From the NCBI RefSeq assembly GCF_006540005.1, contig NZ_BJOC01000029.1, forward strand, positions 1 through 64,000: a DNA stretch of 64,000 nucleotides, given 5' to 3'. The translations under genes were made by a program, and so were the position numbers. The notes under the pieces were generated by a model. The model was not told the origin of the DNA. It did not search any database and saw only the letters and a list, made by a program, of their open reading frames with translations. The stretch comes from Halomonas halmophila. Lineage in GTDB: Bacteria > Pseudomonadota > Gammaproteobacteria > Pseudomonadales > Halomonadaceae. Within the stretch, counting starts at the first letter, position 1, and every line of letters begins with the position of its first letter. Below, piece after piece: positions 1 to 9,921 of the stretch.

Positions 1-668
1 TGACCATTGCCGTCGATGCTCACCGCACCATTGGCGCCCTGGGTTACCGCACTGACAGTCGGCGAGCCCTCGAAGCTATCATTGCCCAGCACATCAGTAG
101 TCACCGGCGTGTCTTCGTCGGTGGTGGCATTATCAGCCACTACCTGTAGCGCGGAATCGTCGTCTTCCACTGTCTGGGCATTGCCCGGGAAAGAGGTGGT
201 GGAAACGTCTACCTGCCCGTCGAGCTGAAAGCCATCAAGATCAAACGTCAGGGAATCAACCTGCTCCGTGATACGCGCAATGCGTACGAAGTCATGACCA
301 CCACCACCCTGACCTCCGCCAGCACCAGCACCGCCGGCGGCAGGGGCTTCAAGGTATTGCAACAAGTCGCCACTTTCCTGCTCCAGAGCCGTCAGCATGG
401 CCTGCAATTCGTCGTCGCTGACACTCGACTCGTCAACCGATGCCGGTACCGAAGCATCCATCTCGGGGCTGAGAGAGACGACTTCGCCACCACCGATGGT
501 GGTAGGACCGAAGGCATCCCCCATATCGAGCTGAACACTGCCATTGTCAGAAGTGACGAGCGTCTCGCCCTCCTCAAGGGTGTCACCTTCCTGAAGCTCT
601 CGAAGATTCCCCTGACTGTCTCGCGCCCAAGCCTGACCCGTGATGGATACGATAGTGGCGATGGCCAT
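1..668 (-). CDS. LapA-type giant RTX adhesin, N-terminal retention module (3' end outside window)
   Basis: The first 222 codons of a very large surface adhesin are present; the gene runs off the left edge. Residues 1-105 match the retention module that holds LapA-type adhesins in the outer membrane: a MAIATIVSITGQAW start and an acidic module ending in LLQYLEAPAAG. The Ala110-Ala111 pair within P-A-A-G sits where the periplasmic protease LapG cuts LapA family proteins. A glycine-rich linker follows (residues 112-126), then the start of a cadherin/VCBS-like tandem domain with a DEDTPV motif at about residue 185. The ATG at 666-668 was chosen because the retention-module sequence begins there. 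A LuxR-type regulator and a type I secretion ATPase lie upstream on the same strand, which fits secretion through a LapBCE-like system. Family assignment is firm; adhesin length and target are unknown. Confidence 0.85.
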   Translation of the reverse strand, partial: MAIATIVSITGQAWARDSQGNLRELQEGDTLEEGETLVTSDNGSVQLDMGDAFGPTTIGGGEVVSLSPEMDASVPASVDESSVSDDELQAMLTALEQESGDLLQYLEAPAAGGAGAGGGQGGGGHDFVRIARITEQVDSLTFDLDGFQLDGQVDVSTTSFPGNAQTVEDDDSALQVVADNATTDEDTPVTTDVLGNDSFEGSPTVSAVTQGANGAVSIDGNG

Positions 669-832
669 TGAGTGGCTCCTCCAGCGCAGATGCAAGGCAC
701 TGCGCTTTTATAGGTATAGGTGTGATATCTACTAAAGGCTAAACGAAAAATCGACTTAGCAACATTGTCCCGAAGGACTAGATAACAAATTCACCAGAAA
801 CCACTAATTTAAGCCACAACAAAATATTAGAA

Positions 833-1459
833 CTAATTCATGGAGTGATGCAGCTCAGCCTTCGGCACCGAAAGCTTGACCAGCAACTGGGCCCGCCCAC
901 GCAGACCCAGCTTGCGATATATCGCGCCGAGATGTGCCTTGACGGTCCTCTCGGCAATACACAATTCCTGCGCGATTTCCTTGTTGCTGCGTCCACGCGT
1001 CACCAGCAGGGCCACCGCCCTCTCGCGCTGTGTCAGGGCCTGAAGAACCTCGGACTCATCGGGTTCCGGTTCCCCAAGTGCTTGCCAGGTAGTGCTAAGA
1101 AACTGAGCCATTAATTCCGGATACACCCAGACGCCATTATGGGATGTAACGAGGCTCATCTGACGCAGGACCTCGGGGGATGACAAGGCATGAGCATATC
1201 CCCGCGCACCGGCACCCAAGGCATCCAGCGCCTCCCGAGCATCGGGAGCAAGACTCAGCACACATACGATGGCCCCTCGCTGACTCAAGGTCGCTACCAG
1301 CTGGTGCCAATTGGCCAGTCGGCTGGGGACCCAGACACAATCACCCGACGCCACCTCCTGTAGCGCCTGGTCAGGGTCTTGCGTCAAGGCATCCCCGAAG
1401 GCCTCTCGCCAACGCGGCACCTCCTCTTTGCCCGAGGGGCAAATGAAGACTTGAACCAT
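833..1459 (-). CDS. LuxR-family regulator with degenerate receiver domain
   Basis: A 208-residue transcriptional regulator. The C-terminal 65 residues form a LuxR/NarL-type helix-turn-helix (LTQRERAVALLVTRG, SNKEIAQEL, ERTVKAHL). The N-terminal 120 residues have receiver-like layout, including an ALGAGARGY loop. The strand that should carry the phospho-acceptor Asp reads CVWVPS, and the conserved Lys region has no Lys, so control by phosphorylation is unlikely. The ATG at 1459 is preferred over a GTG 13 codons upstream because GGGAGA lies about 8 bases before it. The gene sits between the secretion ATPase and the adhesin on the same strand, so it probably controls adhesin expression; that role is inference. 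Confidence 0.8.
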   Translation of the reverse strand: MVQVFICPSGKEEVPRWREAFGDALTQDPDQALQEVASGDCVWVPSRLANWHQLVATLSQRGAIVCVLSLAPDAREALDALGAGARGYAHALSSPEVLRQMSLVTSHNGVWVYPELMAQFLSTTWQALGEPEPDESEVLQALTQRERAVALLVTRGRSNKEIAQELCIAERTVKAHLGAIYRKLGLRGRAQLLVKLSVPKAELHHSMN

Positions 1460-1719
1460 CTGAACTGTCTCCCTGGTATTGAGTGGCCCACTCGACACTG
1501 AGCCTCGAGGTCGCTGCCAGAGGCGTAACGAACCTCAGATGTTTACAAACCACGGCACTCGCCCATGTGGCGTTGACATCAGCCTCGCCCTCGAGCCCGA
1601 TCACAATGCTCATTTACCCGCTCGTTAACGCCACCCTTACGGTTGGTGTCATCTGGCCTGGCCATTGCTCGTGACTTTTGTAAACCATTTATAGTGTAAG
1701 CAAGAATATTATTATGCTT

Positions 1720-3888
1720 TTAAGCGCCAACGCCAATCTGGCCCTTGCGCAATGCATCGACCACCTTGTCCCGCGGGCCATCTGCTACAACGTGGCCTGC
1801 ATCCATGACCACAACACGGTCTACCAGCGGCAGCAAGGACGTTCGATGCGTCACCAGCAGCAACGTCTTGTCATGGTCATACTCATCGAGGCGTTCCCTA
1901 AGCGCCCTTTCGGACGAGTGGTCCATCGAGCTGGAGGGTTCATCGAACAGCAGAATCCTCGGGTCATGCACCAGCGCCCGCGCCACGGCCACTGCTTGTC
2001 GCTGGCCGCCCGAGATCCGTTGACCGCGCTCCCCTACCTCCAGCTCGAGCCCCCGAGGGTGGCCATTGACCAATGCGTCCAGGCCACTCAACTTCACGGC
2101 GCGCAGCAACGCGGCCTCGTCGACGGCATCGCTGCCGGCTCCCACCAGGATGTTTTCCCTCAGGGTGCCGTAGAACAGGCTGATATCCTGCGGCACATAA
2201 CCGATGTGACGGCGCAGCTGTGACGGATCCAGCTGGCGGATATCTACACCATCGACGCGCACATCGCCCGCCGAAGGCTCATAGAGCCCGAGGATCAGTT
2301 TGGCCAGGGTACTCTTGCCACACCCTACCTTGCCGAGTAGAGCCACTTTCTCCCCCGCACGGAAGGATAAGGCTATATCACGCAGTGCATCGCGCTCTTC
2401 ATCCGGATAACGGAACGTCACGTGATCGAATTGGATATCTCCCTCCATGACAGGACGATCGATATAGCTTCGATCAGCAGAGCGCTCCACGGGGCGCTGC
2501 ATGACATCCTCGAGCGATTCCAGGGCCGTGGAGGCATGATGATACTGGGCCAGCAGAGAGGCCGCCTGACTCACCGGTGCCATGGCACGGGATGACAGCA
2601 GGTACGCGGCAATCAGGCCACCCTGGGTCAGGTTACCCGCTATGATCTGGTAGACCCCCACCAGGATCACGCAGACCGCCACACTGTTCTGGGCCCAGAG
2701 AGCCACGCTGGAAACCGAGGAGCTGATCAGCCTGAGCCTTGCCGAAGTACGCGACAGAAAGGCTGACGCCTTTTCCCAGCTTGACTGCAGGCGACCTTCA
2801 CGGCGCATTGCCTTGACGGTCTCGAGTTGCGACACCATCTCGACCAGGCTGGCATTTCGCTGGGCACTGATGCGCCAGGTCGTCTCGGACAATTCATGCA
2901 GCTTGGATTGGGCCGCCAGGGCATAAAGCAGCACGAACACGATACCGACCAGCACGGGTATAACCAGTGGTGGCGCTATCAGCGCGATGATCCCCGCGAA
3001 CAGCAATACGAAGGGCAGGTCGACGAGCCCGACGACGGTAGCCGAACCGATAAAGGCACGGATGGATTCATAGGACTGCAGAGTGGCCGCGAAGGATCCG
3101 GTGGAAGCCGGTCGCGAGGACATTCTGAGCCCCAGCACCTGTTCGATGATCGATGATGATAGCTTGACATCGGCGCGACTGGCGGCCAGATCGATAAAGG
3201 CACTGCGCAACAAGCGCAACACCAGGTCGAAACACAGCACGATAAAGATCCCGGTCGCCAGGACCCACATCGTTTCCGTTGCCTGATTGGGTACAACCCG
3301 GTCATAGATATTCAGAACGAACAGCGGCATCGCCACGGCGAACAGGTTGATGGCCAGAGACCCCAGCACGACATCGCGGTACAGGCGCCGATTCTCCCGG
3401 ATGACACCCCAGAACCAGTGGTGATCTCTGCGGCTGCGACGGCCCGCAGTGCGGTCATCGAAGCGAAAGCGCGGGCGAACATAGATGGCACGACCGCTGT
3501 AACGAGACTCCAAGCTATCCAACGCGACCGTCGTCTCGGCATCACCGAGCTCCGGGTAGATGACCCGCGCGGCACCTCTGGCAAGGTCCAGGTGAACCAG
3601 TACACAGGCCCGTCCCGGTTCCAGCAGGAGTACGGCGGGCAAGAGTGCCGAGTTGAGCGTTTCCAGCGGCGCCTTGACCAGGTTGGCGGCCATGCCGGCA
3701 TTGTCCGCCGCCCGAGGAAACACACTCGGGGTCAGGCAACCCTCTTCGAGAGGCAGGCCGGCAACCAGTGTATCGGCACTCGCATCATGCTCATGCAGAT
3801 GCGCGATGCTCTGTAGACAGGCCAGCAGCTCATCGCGAACCACGGACTCGTCATCAACAGGGTCATCATCATGTTGCTGTCGTGTCAC
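1720..3888 (-). CDS. Type I secretion system permease/ATPase (LapB/HlyB-like)
   Basis: A 722-residue inner-membrane ABC exporter. Residues 1-140 form a C39-peptidase-like domain that lacks an evident catalytic Cys, as in HlyB/LapB where it binds substrate. A six-helix transmembrane region spans about residues 165-440. The ATPase shows Walker A (GKVGCGKST), signature ISGGQRQ, Walker B (ILLFDEPSSSMD) and an H-loop VTHRT. It would export the adhesin encoded downstream, together with a membrane fusion protein and a TolC-type channel that are not in this window. The start is a GTG at 3888 preceded by GGGGGCGG. A 260-bp gap separates it from the LuxR gene, so they may or may not share a transcript. 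Length is normal for the family. Confidence 0.9.
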   Translation of the reverse strand: MTRQQHDDDPVDDESVVRDELLACLQSIAHLHEHDASADTLVAGLPLEEGCLTPSVFPRAADNAGMAANLVKAPLETLNSALLPAVLLLEPGRACVLVHLDLARGAARVIYPELGDAETTVALDSLESRYSGRAIYVRPRFRFDDRTAGRRSRRDHHWFWGVIRENRRLYRDVVLGSLAINLFAVAMPLFVLNIYDRVVPNQATETMWVLATGIFIVLCFDLVLRLLRSAFIDLAASRADVKLSSSIIEQVLGLRMSSRPASTGSFAATLQSYESIRAFIGSATVVGLVDLPFVLLFAGIIALIAPPLVIPVLVGIVFVLLYALAAQSKLHELSETTWRISAQRNASLVEMVSQLETVKAMRREGRLQSSWEKASAFLSRTSARLRLISSSVSSVALWAQNSVAVCVILVGVYQIIAGNLTQGGLIAAYLLSSRAMAPVSQAASLLAQYHHASTALESLEDVMQRPVERSADRSYIDRPVMEGDIQFDHVTFRYPDEERDALRDIALSFRAGEKVALLGKVGCGKSTLAKLILGLYEPSAGDVRVDGVDIRQLDPSQLRRHIGYVPQDISLFYGTLRENILVGAGSDAVDEAALLRAVKLSGLDALVNGHPRGLELEVGERGQRISGGQRQAVAVARALVHDPRILLFDEPSSSMDHSSERALRERLDEYDHDKTLLLVTHRTSLLPLVDRVVVMDAGHVVADGPRDKVVDALRKGQIGVGA

Positions 3889-4169
3889 GTCCGCCCCCTA
3901 GGCCGACTGGAAACGAGACTGGGTCGGCCTCGTCGCTATGCATGGCATGACTCATCATTCAATAACCAGAAATTTGCATTTTACGATCCCTGGAATGACG
4001 TCATGGCTAACCACGGAGGTGACAAAACACCACTCATTGCATATCACTAACATATCATCATGCCCTAGTCCGTTTCAGAATCGCCAGGCGGGGCAAGATA
4101 GACTTTGCGCCACGGTCAATCATGGTATGGTGGCACCAGTCTGGAACGTGCCGCACAAGGAGCACCGCC

Positions 4170-4451
4170 ATGTCCTCATCGGAGATTCAAAAAACACGCA
4201 TCATCAATGAGCTACGTGGGTTCATCAAAAAGCTTCTGCAGGATCCGAAGATTCTGGAGCAGTCCCTCGAAGTAGCGAGGCAGGAGCTGTACAGGGATGA
4301 ATCGACCGATGCCATGGTGCGCATCGCCAATCAGATATCGGACACCACCAGCGTCCACATCCCGGAGGACCCGGCCGAACACTCGGAGGCCGACAAGCTC
4401 TTCCTGGAACTGCTCAAGGAGGTGGTCGACGAGGACCAGGCCTTGTTCTAG
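4170..4451 (+). CDS. Small conserved-looking hypothetical protein
   Basis: A 93-residue protein I do not recognise. It begins MSSSEIQKTR, is rich in charged residues and should be largely alpha-helical, with no signal peptide, membrane segment or cysteine. An acidic C-terminus (KEVVDEDQALF) ends it. The ATG at 4170 follows a purine stretch AAGGAG about 8 bases upstream; an in-frame ATG at 4122 would add 16 residues of unlikely composition (WWHQ, Cys, Arg-rich). It stands alone between the secretion ATPase (divergent) and thiI (same strand, 127 bp downstream). Reading-frame quality and codon use look real; the function is unknown. Confidence 0.6.
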   Translation: MSSSEIQKTRIINELRGFIKKLLQDPKILEQSLEVARQELYRDESTDAMVRIANQISDTTSVHIPEDPAEHSEADKLFLELLKEVVDEDQALF

Positions 4452-4578
4452 ACCGCGTCGCCTCGACGACGGCCCCAGCCGCGCTATCGACCATTTTCAT
4501 GTTCTGACGCAGCAGGGGCCTGTGCCGCAGCGCCCCCGCTGGTAAAATGCCGGGCACATTTACCATTTACGCCGCCGC

Positions 4579-6057
4579 ATGACCTATCTGATCAAGCTCT
4601 ACCCCGAGATCACCATCAAGTCAAAGTCAGTGCGCCAGCAGATGACGCGCTGTTTGGCATCGAACATACGCAACACACTGCAGCCCCTTGATGAAAACGT
4701 GCGCGTACGCCGACGCTGGGACGCCATCCAGGTACAGCTGTCCGACGGACTGAGTGCCGAGCGGATCGGCGACATCGAAGGGAGCCTGAGCCGGATCAGC
4801 GGCATCGATCAGATCCTGGCGGCCGAAGAAGTCACGGCCCGCGACATGGCAACCATTGCCGAACATGTCGTCCCCCTCTGGGGGCCAGTCATCGAAGGGC
4901 ACAGCTTTCGCGTCAAGGTCAAACGACGCGGCCGCCATGACTACACCTCCATGGACCTGGAGCGCTACCTGGGCGGCCAGCTCCTGCAAGCCGCTCCCGG
5001 AGTGAGCGTCGACCTGAAGTCCCCGGACATCACCGTCCCCGTGGAAATCACCAATGACCGTCTCCAGCTGATCCGCGCCAAATGGGACGGCCTGGGCGGC
5101 TTTCCCATGGGCATCCCGGGCCAGGTGCTGACCCTGATTTCCGGTGGCTTCGACTCGCCGGTCGCCGCCTGGCGAATGATGCGGCGCGGCATCAAGTCGC
5201 ACTATATCTTCTTCAATCTCGGAGGGCCGGCTCATGAGGCCGGGGTCCGTGAAGTGACCCAACACCTGTGGCAGCAATACAGTGCCTCCCATCGGGTTAA
5301 GTACATGTCGGTGCCCTTCGATGCGGTAGTGGGAGAGATCCTGCGCACGATTCCCGACGGCCTGATGGGGGTAGTGCTCAAGCGCATGATGGTTCGCGCT
5401 GCCAGCCGCATCGCCCAGCACAACGGCATCCCGGCCCTGGTCACCGGCGACGCCATCGCTCAGGTGTCCAGCCAGACCCTGCACAACCTCGGGCTGATGG
5501 ACGCCGCCAGCTCACTGCCGATCCTCAGGCCGTTGCTGACCGATGACAAGCAGTCGATCATCGACCAGGCCCGGCAGATTGGCACCGCCCGCCATGCCGA
5601 GGTCATGCCGGAATATTGCGGCGTCATCTCGCGGCGCCCCGACGTCAAGGCCAGGGCCGAAAAGATCGAGGAAGCCGAACAGGGCTTCGACTTCAGCGTG
5701 CTCGACGCCGCCATCGACCGAGCCACCACCACGCGCAGCGACCAACTGGCGCCGCAGCACGGCACCATCTCTGATGACGACCTCCTGATCGTCGACTCGA
5801 CATCGGCCCTGCAACGACTCGATCATGCCTGCGTGATCGACATCCGTGCCCCTCATGAGCGCGAGGACGCCCCCCTCGAGCTCGAGCGCACACCCCAGCT
5901 GCAGATTCCGTTCTACGAGCTTCAGGAACGCGCCCCTGACCTGGCCTCGGACCAGCACTACCTGCTGTTCTGCGACCAGGGAGTGATGAGTCGCATGCAG
6001 GCCCTGCACCTGCACGATCAAGGTCTCACGCACTTCGGGGTGTACCGTGGCCATTGA
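4579..6057 (+). CDS. thiI: tRNA 4-thiouridine synthase / thiazole sulfurtransferase ThiI
   Basis: A 492-residue enzyme that adenylates uridine 8 of tRNA and transfers persulfide sulfur to it; it also supplies sulfur for the thiamine thiazole via ThiS. Domains in order are an N-terminal ferredoxin-like plus THUMP region (about 1-165), an ATP pyrophosphatase domain with the PP-loop SGGFDSPVA (about residues 188-196), and a C-terminal rhodanese domain (about 400-492). Cys347 in EYCGVISRRP and Cys465 in LLFCDQGVMSR correspond to the E. coli Cys344/Cys456 redox pair, so this is the long, rhodanese-bearing form. The gene sits 130 bp before metG on the same strand. Length and motifs are typical. Confidence 0.96.
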   Translation: MTYLIKLYPEITIKSKSVRQQMTRCLASNIRNTLQPLDENVRVRRRWDAIQVQLSDGLSAERIGDIEGSLSRISGIDQILAAEEVTARDMATIAEHVVPLWGPVIEGHSFRVKVKRRGRHDYTSMDLERYLGGQLLQAAPGVSVDLKSPDITVPVEITNDRLQLIRAKWDGLGGFPMGIPGQVLTLISGGFDSPVAAWRMMRRGIKSHYIFFNLGGPAHEAGVREVTQHLWQQYSASHRVKYMSVPFDAVVGEILRTIPDGLMGVVLKRMMVRAASRIAQHNGIPALVTGDAIAQVSSQTLHNLGLMDAASSLPILRPLLTDDKQSIIDQARQIGTARHAEVMPEYCGVISRRPDVKARAEKIEEAEQGFDFSVLDAAIDRATTTRSDQLAPQHGTISDDDLLIVDSTSALQRLDHACVIDIRAPHEREDAPLELERTPQLQIPFYELQERAPDLASDQHYLLFCDQGVMSRMQALHLHDQGLTHFGVYRGH

Positions 6058-6187
6058 AGGCAGGCCAGTGCAGTCGGCACCGAAAATGCTACAATCCAAG
6101 CCCTGATTTCACGGACATTTACCGTGGCGCCCCGCTCACCGAGCCCGGGATCGCCGCGTCACGCTTCACGGGAAACCCAACGTCGCC

Positions 6188-8224
6188 ATGTCGAACACCG
6201 ATCCGCGCCAGATCCTGGTCACCAGCGCCCTTCCCTATGCCAACGGCGCCATTCACCTGGGCCACCTCCTGGAATACATCCAGACCGATATCTGGGTGCG
6301 CTTTCAGAAGAGTCGCGGCCACGATTGCCACTACGTCTGTGCCGATGACGCCCATGGCACTGCGATCATGCTGCGCGCCGAACAGGAAGGCATCACCTCG
6401 GAAGAGTTGATCGACCGCGTTTCGCGCGATCACCAGGCGGACTTCGCCCGCTTCGGCGTCGGCTTCGACAACTATCATTCGACACACTCCGAGGAAAATC
6501 GCCACTTCAGCGAGTTGATCTACACGCGACTGCGCGACAAGGGCCATATCGCGACGCGTGATATCGAGCAGATGTACGACCCGCAAAAGGGCCTGTTCCT
6601 GGCGGACCGCTTCATCAAGGGCACCTGCCCGAAATGTCACACCCCGGACCAGTACGGCGATAACTGTGAAGCCTGTGGCGCGACCTATACCCCGGCCGAA
6701 CTGATCGACCCGGCGTCGGCCATCTCCGGGGCCACGCCGGAAGTCCGCGGCTCGACCCATTATTTCTTCAAGTTGCCGGATTTCGCCGACTTCATGCACG
6801 AGTGGATCAATGACGGCCATGTACAGCCACAGATCCGCAACAAGCTGCAGGAATGGTTCGAGTCCGGCTTCAACGAATGGGACATCTCCCGCGATGCCCC
6901 CTACTTCGGCTTCGAGATTCCCGACGCCCCCGGCAAGTACTTCTACGTCTGGCTGGACGCCCCCATCGGCTACCTGGCGAGTTTCAAGAACCTGTGCGAA
7001 CGCCAGGGCATCGACTTCGACGCCTACTGGCGGCAGGACTCCAGCGCCGAGGTCTATCACTTCATCGGCAAGGATATCGTCTACTTCCATGCCCTTTTCT
7101 GGCCGGCCATGCTGCATGGCGCCGACTTCCGCACGCCGACCGCGGTCAACTGTCATGGCTTCGTCACCGTCAATGGTGCCAAGATGTCCAAGTCGCGCGG
7201 GACCTTCATCAAGGCCGCGACCTTCGCCGAACACCTGAATCCGGAGTACCTGCGTTACTACTTCGCCGCCAAGCTAACGGCCGGTGTCGATGATCTGGAC
7301 CTCAATCTCGAGGATTTCGCCCAGCGCGTGAACTCGGACCTCGTCGGCAAGGTCGTCAATATCGCCAGCCGCTGCGCCGGCTTCATCAGAAAGCTGGGTA
7401 ACGGCCAGCTCGCATCCAGCTGTGCCGAACCCGCACTGCTCGAACGCTTTATCGAAGCCGGCGAGGAAATCGCCGCGCACTACGAGAGCCGTGAGTTCGG
7501 CCGCGCCATGCGCCGGGTCATGGACCTGGCCGATGAGGCCAACACCTATATTGCCGAAGCCGAGCCCTGGGTGCTGGCCAAGCAGGACGGACGCGACCAG
7601 GAGGTGCTCGACATCTGCTCGGTCGGCATCAGCCTGTTTCGTCAGCTGATGGTCTACCTGGCCCCCGTGGTACCGGCCATGGCCGAGGATGCACGACGCT
7701 TCCTGCAGCTCGACAGCCTCGACTGGCACAGCCGAACGCAGGGACTCGAGGGCCACACCATCGCCAAATTCAAGCCCCTGATGACCCGCGTCGAAACCGA
7801 TCGCATCGATGCCATGATCGAAGCATCGAAGGAGGATCTGGTGGAAGAACAAAAGCTCAAGGACAGCGCCAAGGGCCCGCTGGCCGATAACCCGATTGCC
7901 GACGAAATCACCTTCGATGACTTCGCCGGAGTCGACCTGCGCATCGCCCGCATCGCCAAGGCCGATTACGTCGAAGGCGCCGACAAGCTGCTCAAGCTGA
8001 CACTGGACCTGGGCGGCGAGACACGCACGGTCTTCGCCGGTATCCGCTCGGCGTACTCCCCGGAGGCCCTGGAAGGCCACCTGACCGTCATGGTCGCCAA
8101 TCTCGCGCCGCGCAAGATGCGCTTCGGGGTCTCGGAAGGCATGGTGCTGGCGGCCGGTGACGATGACGGCATCTACCTGCTGGAACCTCATTCCGGCGCC
8201 AAGCCGGGCCAACGCGTCAGTTGA
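6188..8224 (+). CDS. metG: Methionyl-tRNA synthetase
   Basis: A 678-residue class I aminoacyl-tRNA synthetase that charges tRNA-Met. The HIGH-type motif is HLGH at residues 23-26, and the KMSKS loop is at 332-336. A zinc knuckle CPKC...CEAC lies near residues 145-161. The C-terminal about 110 residues form an EMAP/Trbp111-like tRNA-binding domain ([11 protein letters not shown]...FAGIRS), giving the long dimeric form. The ATG at 6188 is the natural start for the family ([20 protein letters not shown]). The stop lies 7 bp before the rnfB-like gene, suggesting co-transcription. Confidence 0.97.
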   Translation: MSNTDPRQILVTSALPYANGAIHLGHLLEYIQTDIWVRFQKSRGHDCHYVCADDAHGTAIMLRAEQEGITSEELIDRVSRDHQADFARFGVGFDNYHSTHSEENRHFSELIYTRLRDKGHIATRDIEQMYDPQKGLFLADRFIKGTCPKCHTPDQYGDNCEACGATYTPAELIDPASAISGATPEVRGSTHYFFKLPDFADFMHEWINDGHVQPQIRNKLQEWFESGFNEWDISRDAPYFGFEIPDAPGKYFYVWLDAPIGYLASFKNLCERQGIDFDAYWRQDSSAEVYHFIGKDIVYFHALFWPAMLHGADFRTPTAVNCHGFVTVNGAKMSKSRGTFIKAATFAEHLNPEYLRYYFAAKLTAGVDDLDLNLEDFAQRVNSDLVGKVVNIASRCAGFIRKLGNGQLASSCAEPALLERFIEAGEEIAAHYESREFGRAMRRVMDLADEANTYIAEAEPWVLAKQDGRDQEVLDICSVGISLFRQLMVYLAPVVPAMAEDARRFLQLDSLDWHSRTQGLEGHTIAKFKPLMTRVETDRIDAMIEASKEDLVEEQKLKDSAKGPLADNPIADEITFDDFAGVDLRIARIAKADYVEGADKLLKLTLDLGGETRTVFAGIRSAYSPEALEGHLTVMVANLAPRKMRFGVSEGMVLAAGDDDGIYLLEPHSGAKPGQRVS

Positions 8225-8231
8225 TGATCTC

Positions 8232-9200
8232 ATGCACGCATCCGAGCTGATCGAGGCCGTCGACGCCGCTCTGCCGCAGACCCAATGCGGCAAGTGCGGC
8301 CATGACGGCTGCCGCCCCTATGCCGAGGCCATTGCCCAGGGCGAGGCAATCAACCGTTGCCCGCCCGGTGGCGACGAGACCCTGGCGCGTCTCGCCGAAC
8401 TCACCGGGCAAACGCCGCTGGCCCTCGAGCAACCGGCCCAATCCCCGCTGGTCGCCCGCATCCGCGAGGATGAATGCATCGGTTGCACCAAGTGCATCCA
8501 GGCCTGTCCGGTGGACGCCATCCTGGGTGCTGCCAAACAGATGCATAGCGTGATCGAAAGCGAATGTACCGGTTGCGAATTATGTGTCGCGCCCTGCCCG
8601 GTGGATTGCATCGACCTCTTGCCACACCCCGAGTGGCAGGCCGCCGACAGCGAGCCGGCACAGCGCGATTACCTGGCGAAGCGTGCCCGCCTGGGGCGCC
8701 AGCGTCACCAGGCACGCAACCGGCGCCTGGCCCGCGAAGCCGAGGAGAAAAGACAGCGCCGCCTGGAACGCCAGGCCAGGCGTGCTCAGTCCAGCCAGCA
8801 GCCCTCGGCCAGCTCGTCGTCCGCGAGCCAGTTGCGCACGACCCGCGTCAGCCTGGTCGCCAGTCTCAGAAAGATTGATCGCCAACGCCGGGATGACAGT
8901 CTCGACGATGGCGCCAGGCGCGAGCTCGACCAGCGTGCCGCTGACCTCGAGACACGCCTGAACGACATCGACCGTCAACTGCAAGCCACGCCGGACGTCT
9001 CCAGCTCGAGCAGCAGCGAGCGCCAGCAACGCTTTGCCGTCAATGCCGCCGAGCAGGCCTGCCGCCGGGCTCGCCAGCAGATCACTCATGCCGAACGCCA
9101 CGGCAGCCAGGACGACGTCCAGGCCGCGCAGCAGCAACTGGAGCAGGCGCAAGAGGTGCTCGAGGAGGCGCGCCAGTCCCAGGCACCTTCCACCCACTGA
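8232..9200 (+). CDS. RnfB/RsxB-like iron-sulfur protein with long coiled-coil tail, no membrane anchor
   Basis: A 322-residue protein related to the B subunit of the Rnf/Rsx electron-transport complex. Residues 10-45 hold the Fe-S domain cysteines C19, C22, C27 and C43. Residues 80-125 carry two 4Fe-4S ferredoxin motifs (C82/85/88/92 and C112/115/118/122). From about residue 140 to the end it is Arg/Gln/Glu-rich and predicted coiled coil, unlike the short C-terminus of E. coli RsxB. The usual hydrophobic N-terminal anchor is absent: the first residues are [21 protein letters not shown] farther start at 8157 lies inside metG and adds no hydrophobic segment. No rnfA, C, D, G or E gene is nearby, but nth follows as it does after rnf loci in other proteobacteria. 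It may be a relic subunit with a new soluble role; function is uncertain. Confidence 0.85.
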   Translation: MHASELIEAVDAALPQTQCGKCGHDGCRPYAEAIAQGEAINRCPPGGDETLARLAELTGQTPLALEQPAQSPLVARIREDECIGCTKCIQACPVDAILGAAKQMHSVIESECTGCELCVAPCPVDCIDLLPHPEWQAADSEPAQRDYLAKRARLGRQRHQARNRRLAREAEEKRQRRLERQARRAQSSQQPSASSSSASQLRTTRVSLVASLRKIDRQRRDDSLDDGARRELDQRAADLETRLNDIDRQLQATPDVSSSSSSERQQRFAVNAAEQACRRARQQITHAERHGSQDDVQAAQQQLEQAQEVLEEARQSQAPSTH

Positions 9201-9259
9201 CTGACGCCTTCCACCCACTGACGTCTTCCACTCACTGACGTCTTCCCGTCACTCAACCG
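9187..9259 (+). repeat. Short imperfect tandem repeat between rnfB-like gene and nth
   Basis: About four imperfect units of 16-21 bases built on CTTCCACCCACTGACG. They begin over the last codons and stop of the rnfB-like gene and end 20 bp before nth. The middle two units differ at one position. The effect is a pyrimidine-rich spacer; no hairpin or poly-T tract accompanies it. Confidence 0.6.
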
Positions 9260-9279
9260 ACTTCCGGAGCCAATCTGTC

Positions 9280-9915
9280 ATGAACGCTCAGAAACGCCAC
9301 GAGATCTTCGTCAGATTGCGCGAGCACACCCCCGAGCCGACCACCGAGCTGGTCTGGCAGACGCCCTTCGAGCTGTTGACCGCCGTGCTGTTATCCGCCC
9401 AGGCCACCGATGTCGGCGTCAACAAGGCCACCGCACGGCTCTTCCCGGTGGCCAATACACCGGGCGCCGTACTGGCGCTGGGCCTGGATGGCCTCAAGGA
9501 GCACATCAAGACCATCGGCCTCTACAACACCAAGGCCGAGAACCTGATGAAGACCTGCCGCATCCTGGAAGACCAGCATGGTGGTGATGTTCCCCGCTCG
9601 CGGGCCGCCCTCGAGGCACTGCCCGGCGTCGGGCGCAAGACCGCGAATGTGATTCTCAACACAGCCTTCGGCGAACCCACCATTGCCGTGGATACCCATA
9701 TCTTCCGCGTCTCCAACCGGACCGGCCTGGCCAAGGGCAAGACGGTCAACGAAGTCGAGCACAAGCTGTTGCGTCATGTCCCCAGGGAGTTTCGCAAGGA
9801 CGCCCACCACTGGCTGATCCTCCACGGCCGCTACACCTGCCTGGCACGCAAGCCACGCTGTGGCAGCTGCGTGATCGAGGACCTGTGCGAATTCCCCGAC
9901 AAGGTCGAGCCCTGA
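9280..9915 (+). CDS. nth: Endonuclease III (DNA glycosylase/AP lyase)
   Basis: A 211-residue base-excision repair enzyme that removes oxidised pyrimidines and nicks abasic sites. The helix-hairpin-helix LPGVGRKTA carries catalytic Lys120, and Asp138 lies in VDTH; both numbers match E. coli Nth. The C-terminal 4Fe-4S cluster uses C187, C194, C197 and C203 with the canonical C-x6-C-x2-C-x5-C spacing. The ATG at 9280 gives the usual family length. It ends 6 bp from the convergent glycosyltransferase gene. Confidence 0.96.
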   Translation: MNAQKRHEIFVRLREHTPEPTTELVWQTPFELLTAVLLSAQATDVGVNKATARLFPVANTPGAVLALGLDGLKEHIKTIGLYNTKAENLMKTCRILEDQHGGDVPRSRAALEALPGVGRKTANVILNTAFGEPTIAVDTHIFRVSNRTGLAKGKTVNEVEHKLLRHVPREFRKDAHHWLILHGRYTCLARKPRCGSCVIEDLCEFPDKVEP

Positions 9916-9921
9916 AGGGCC

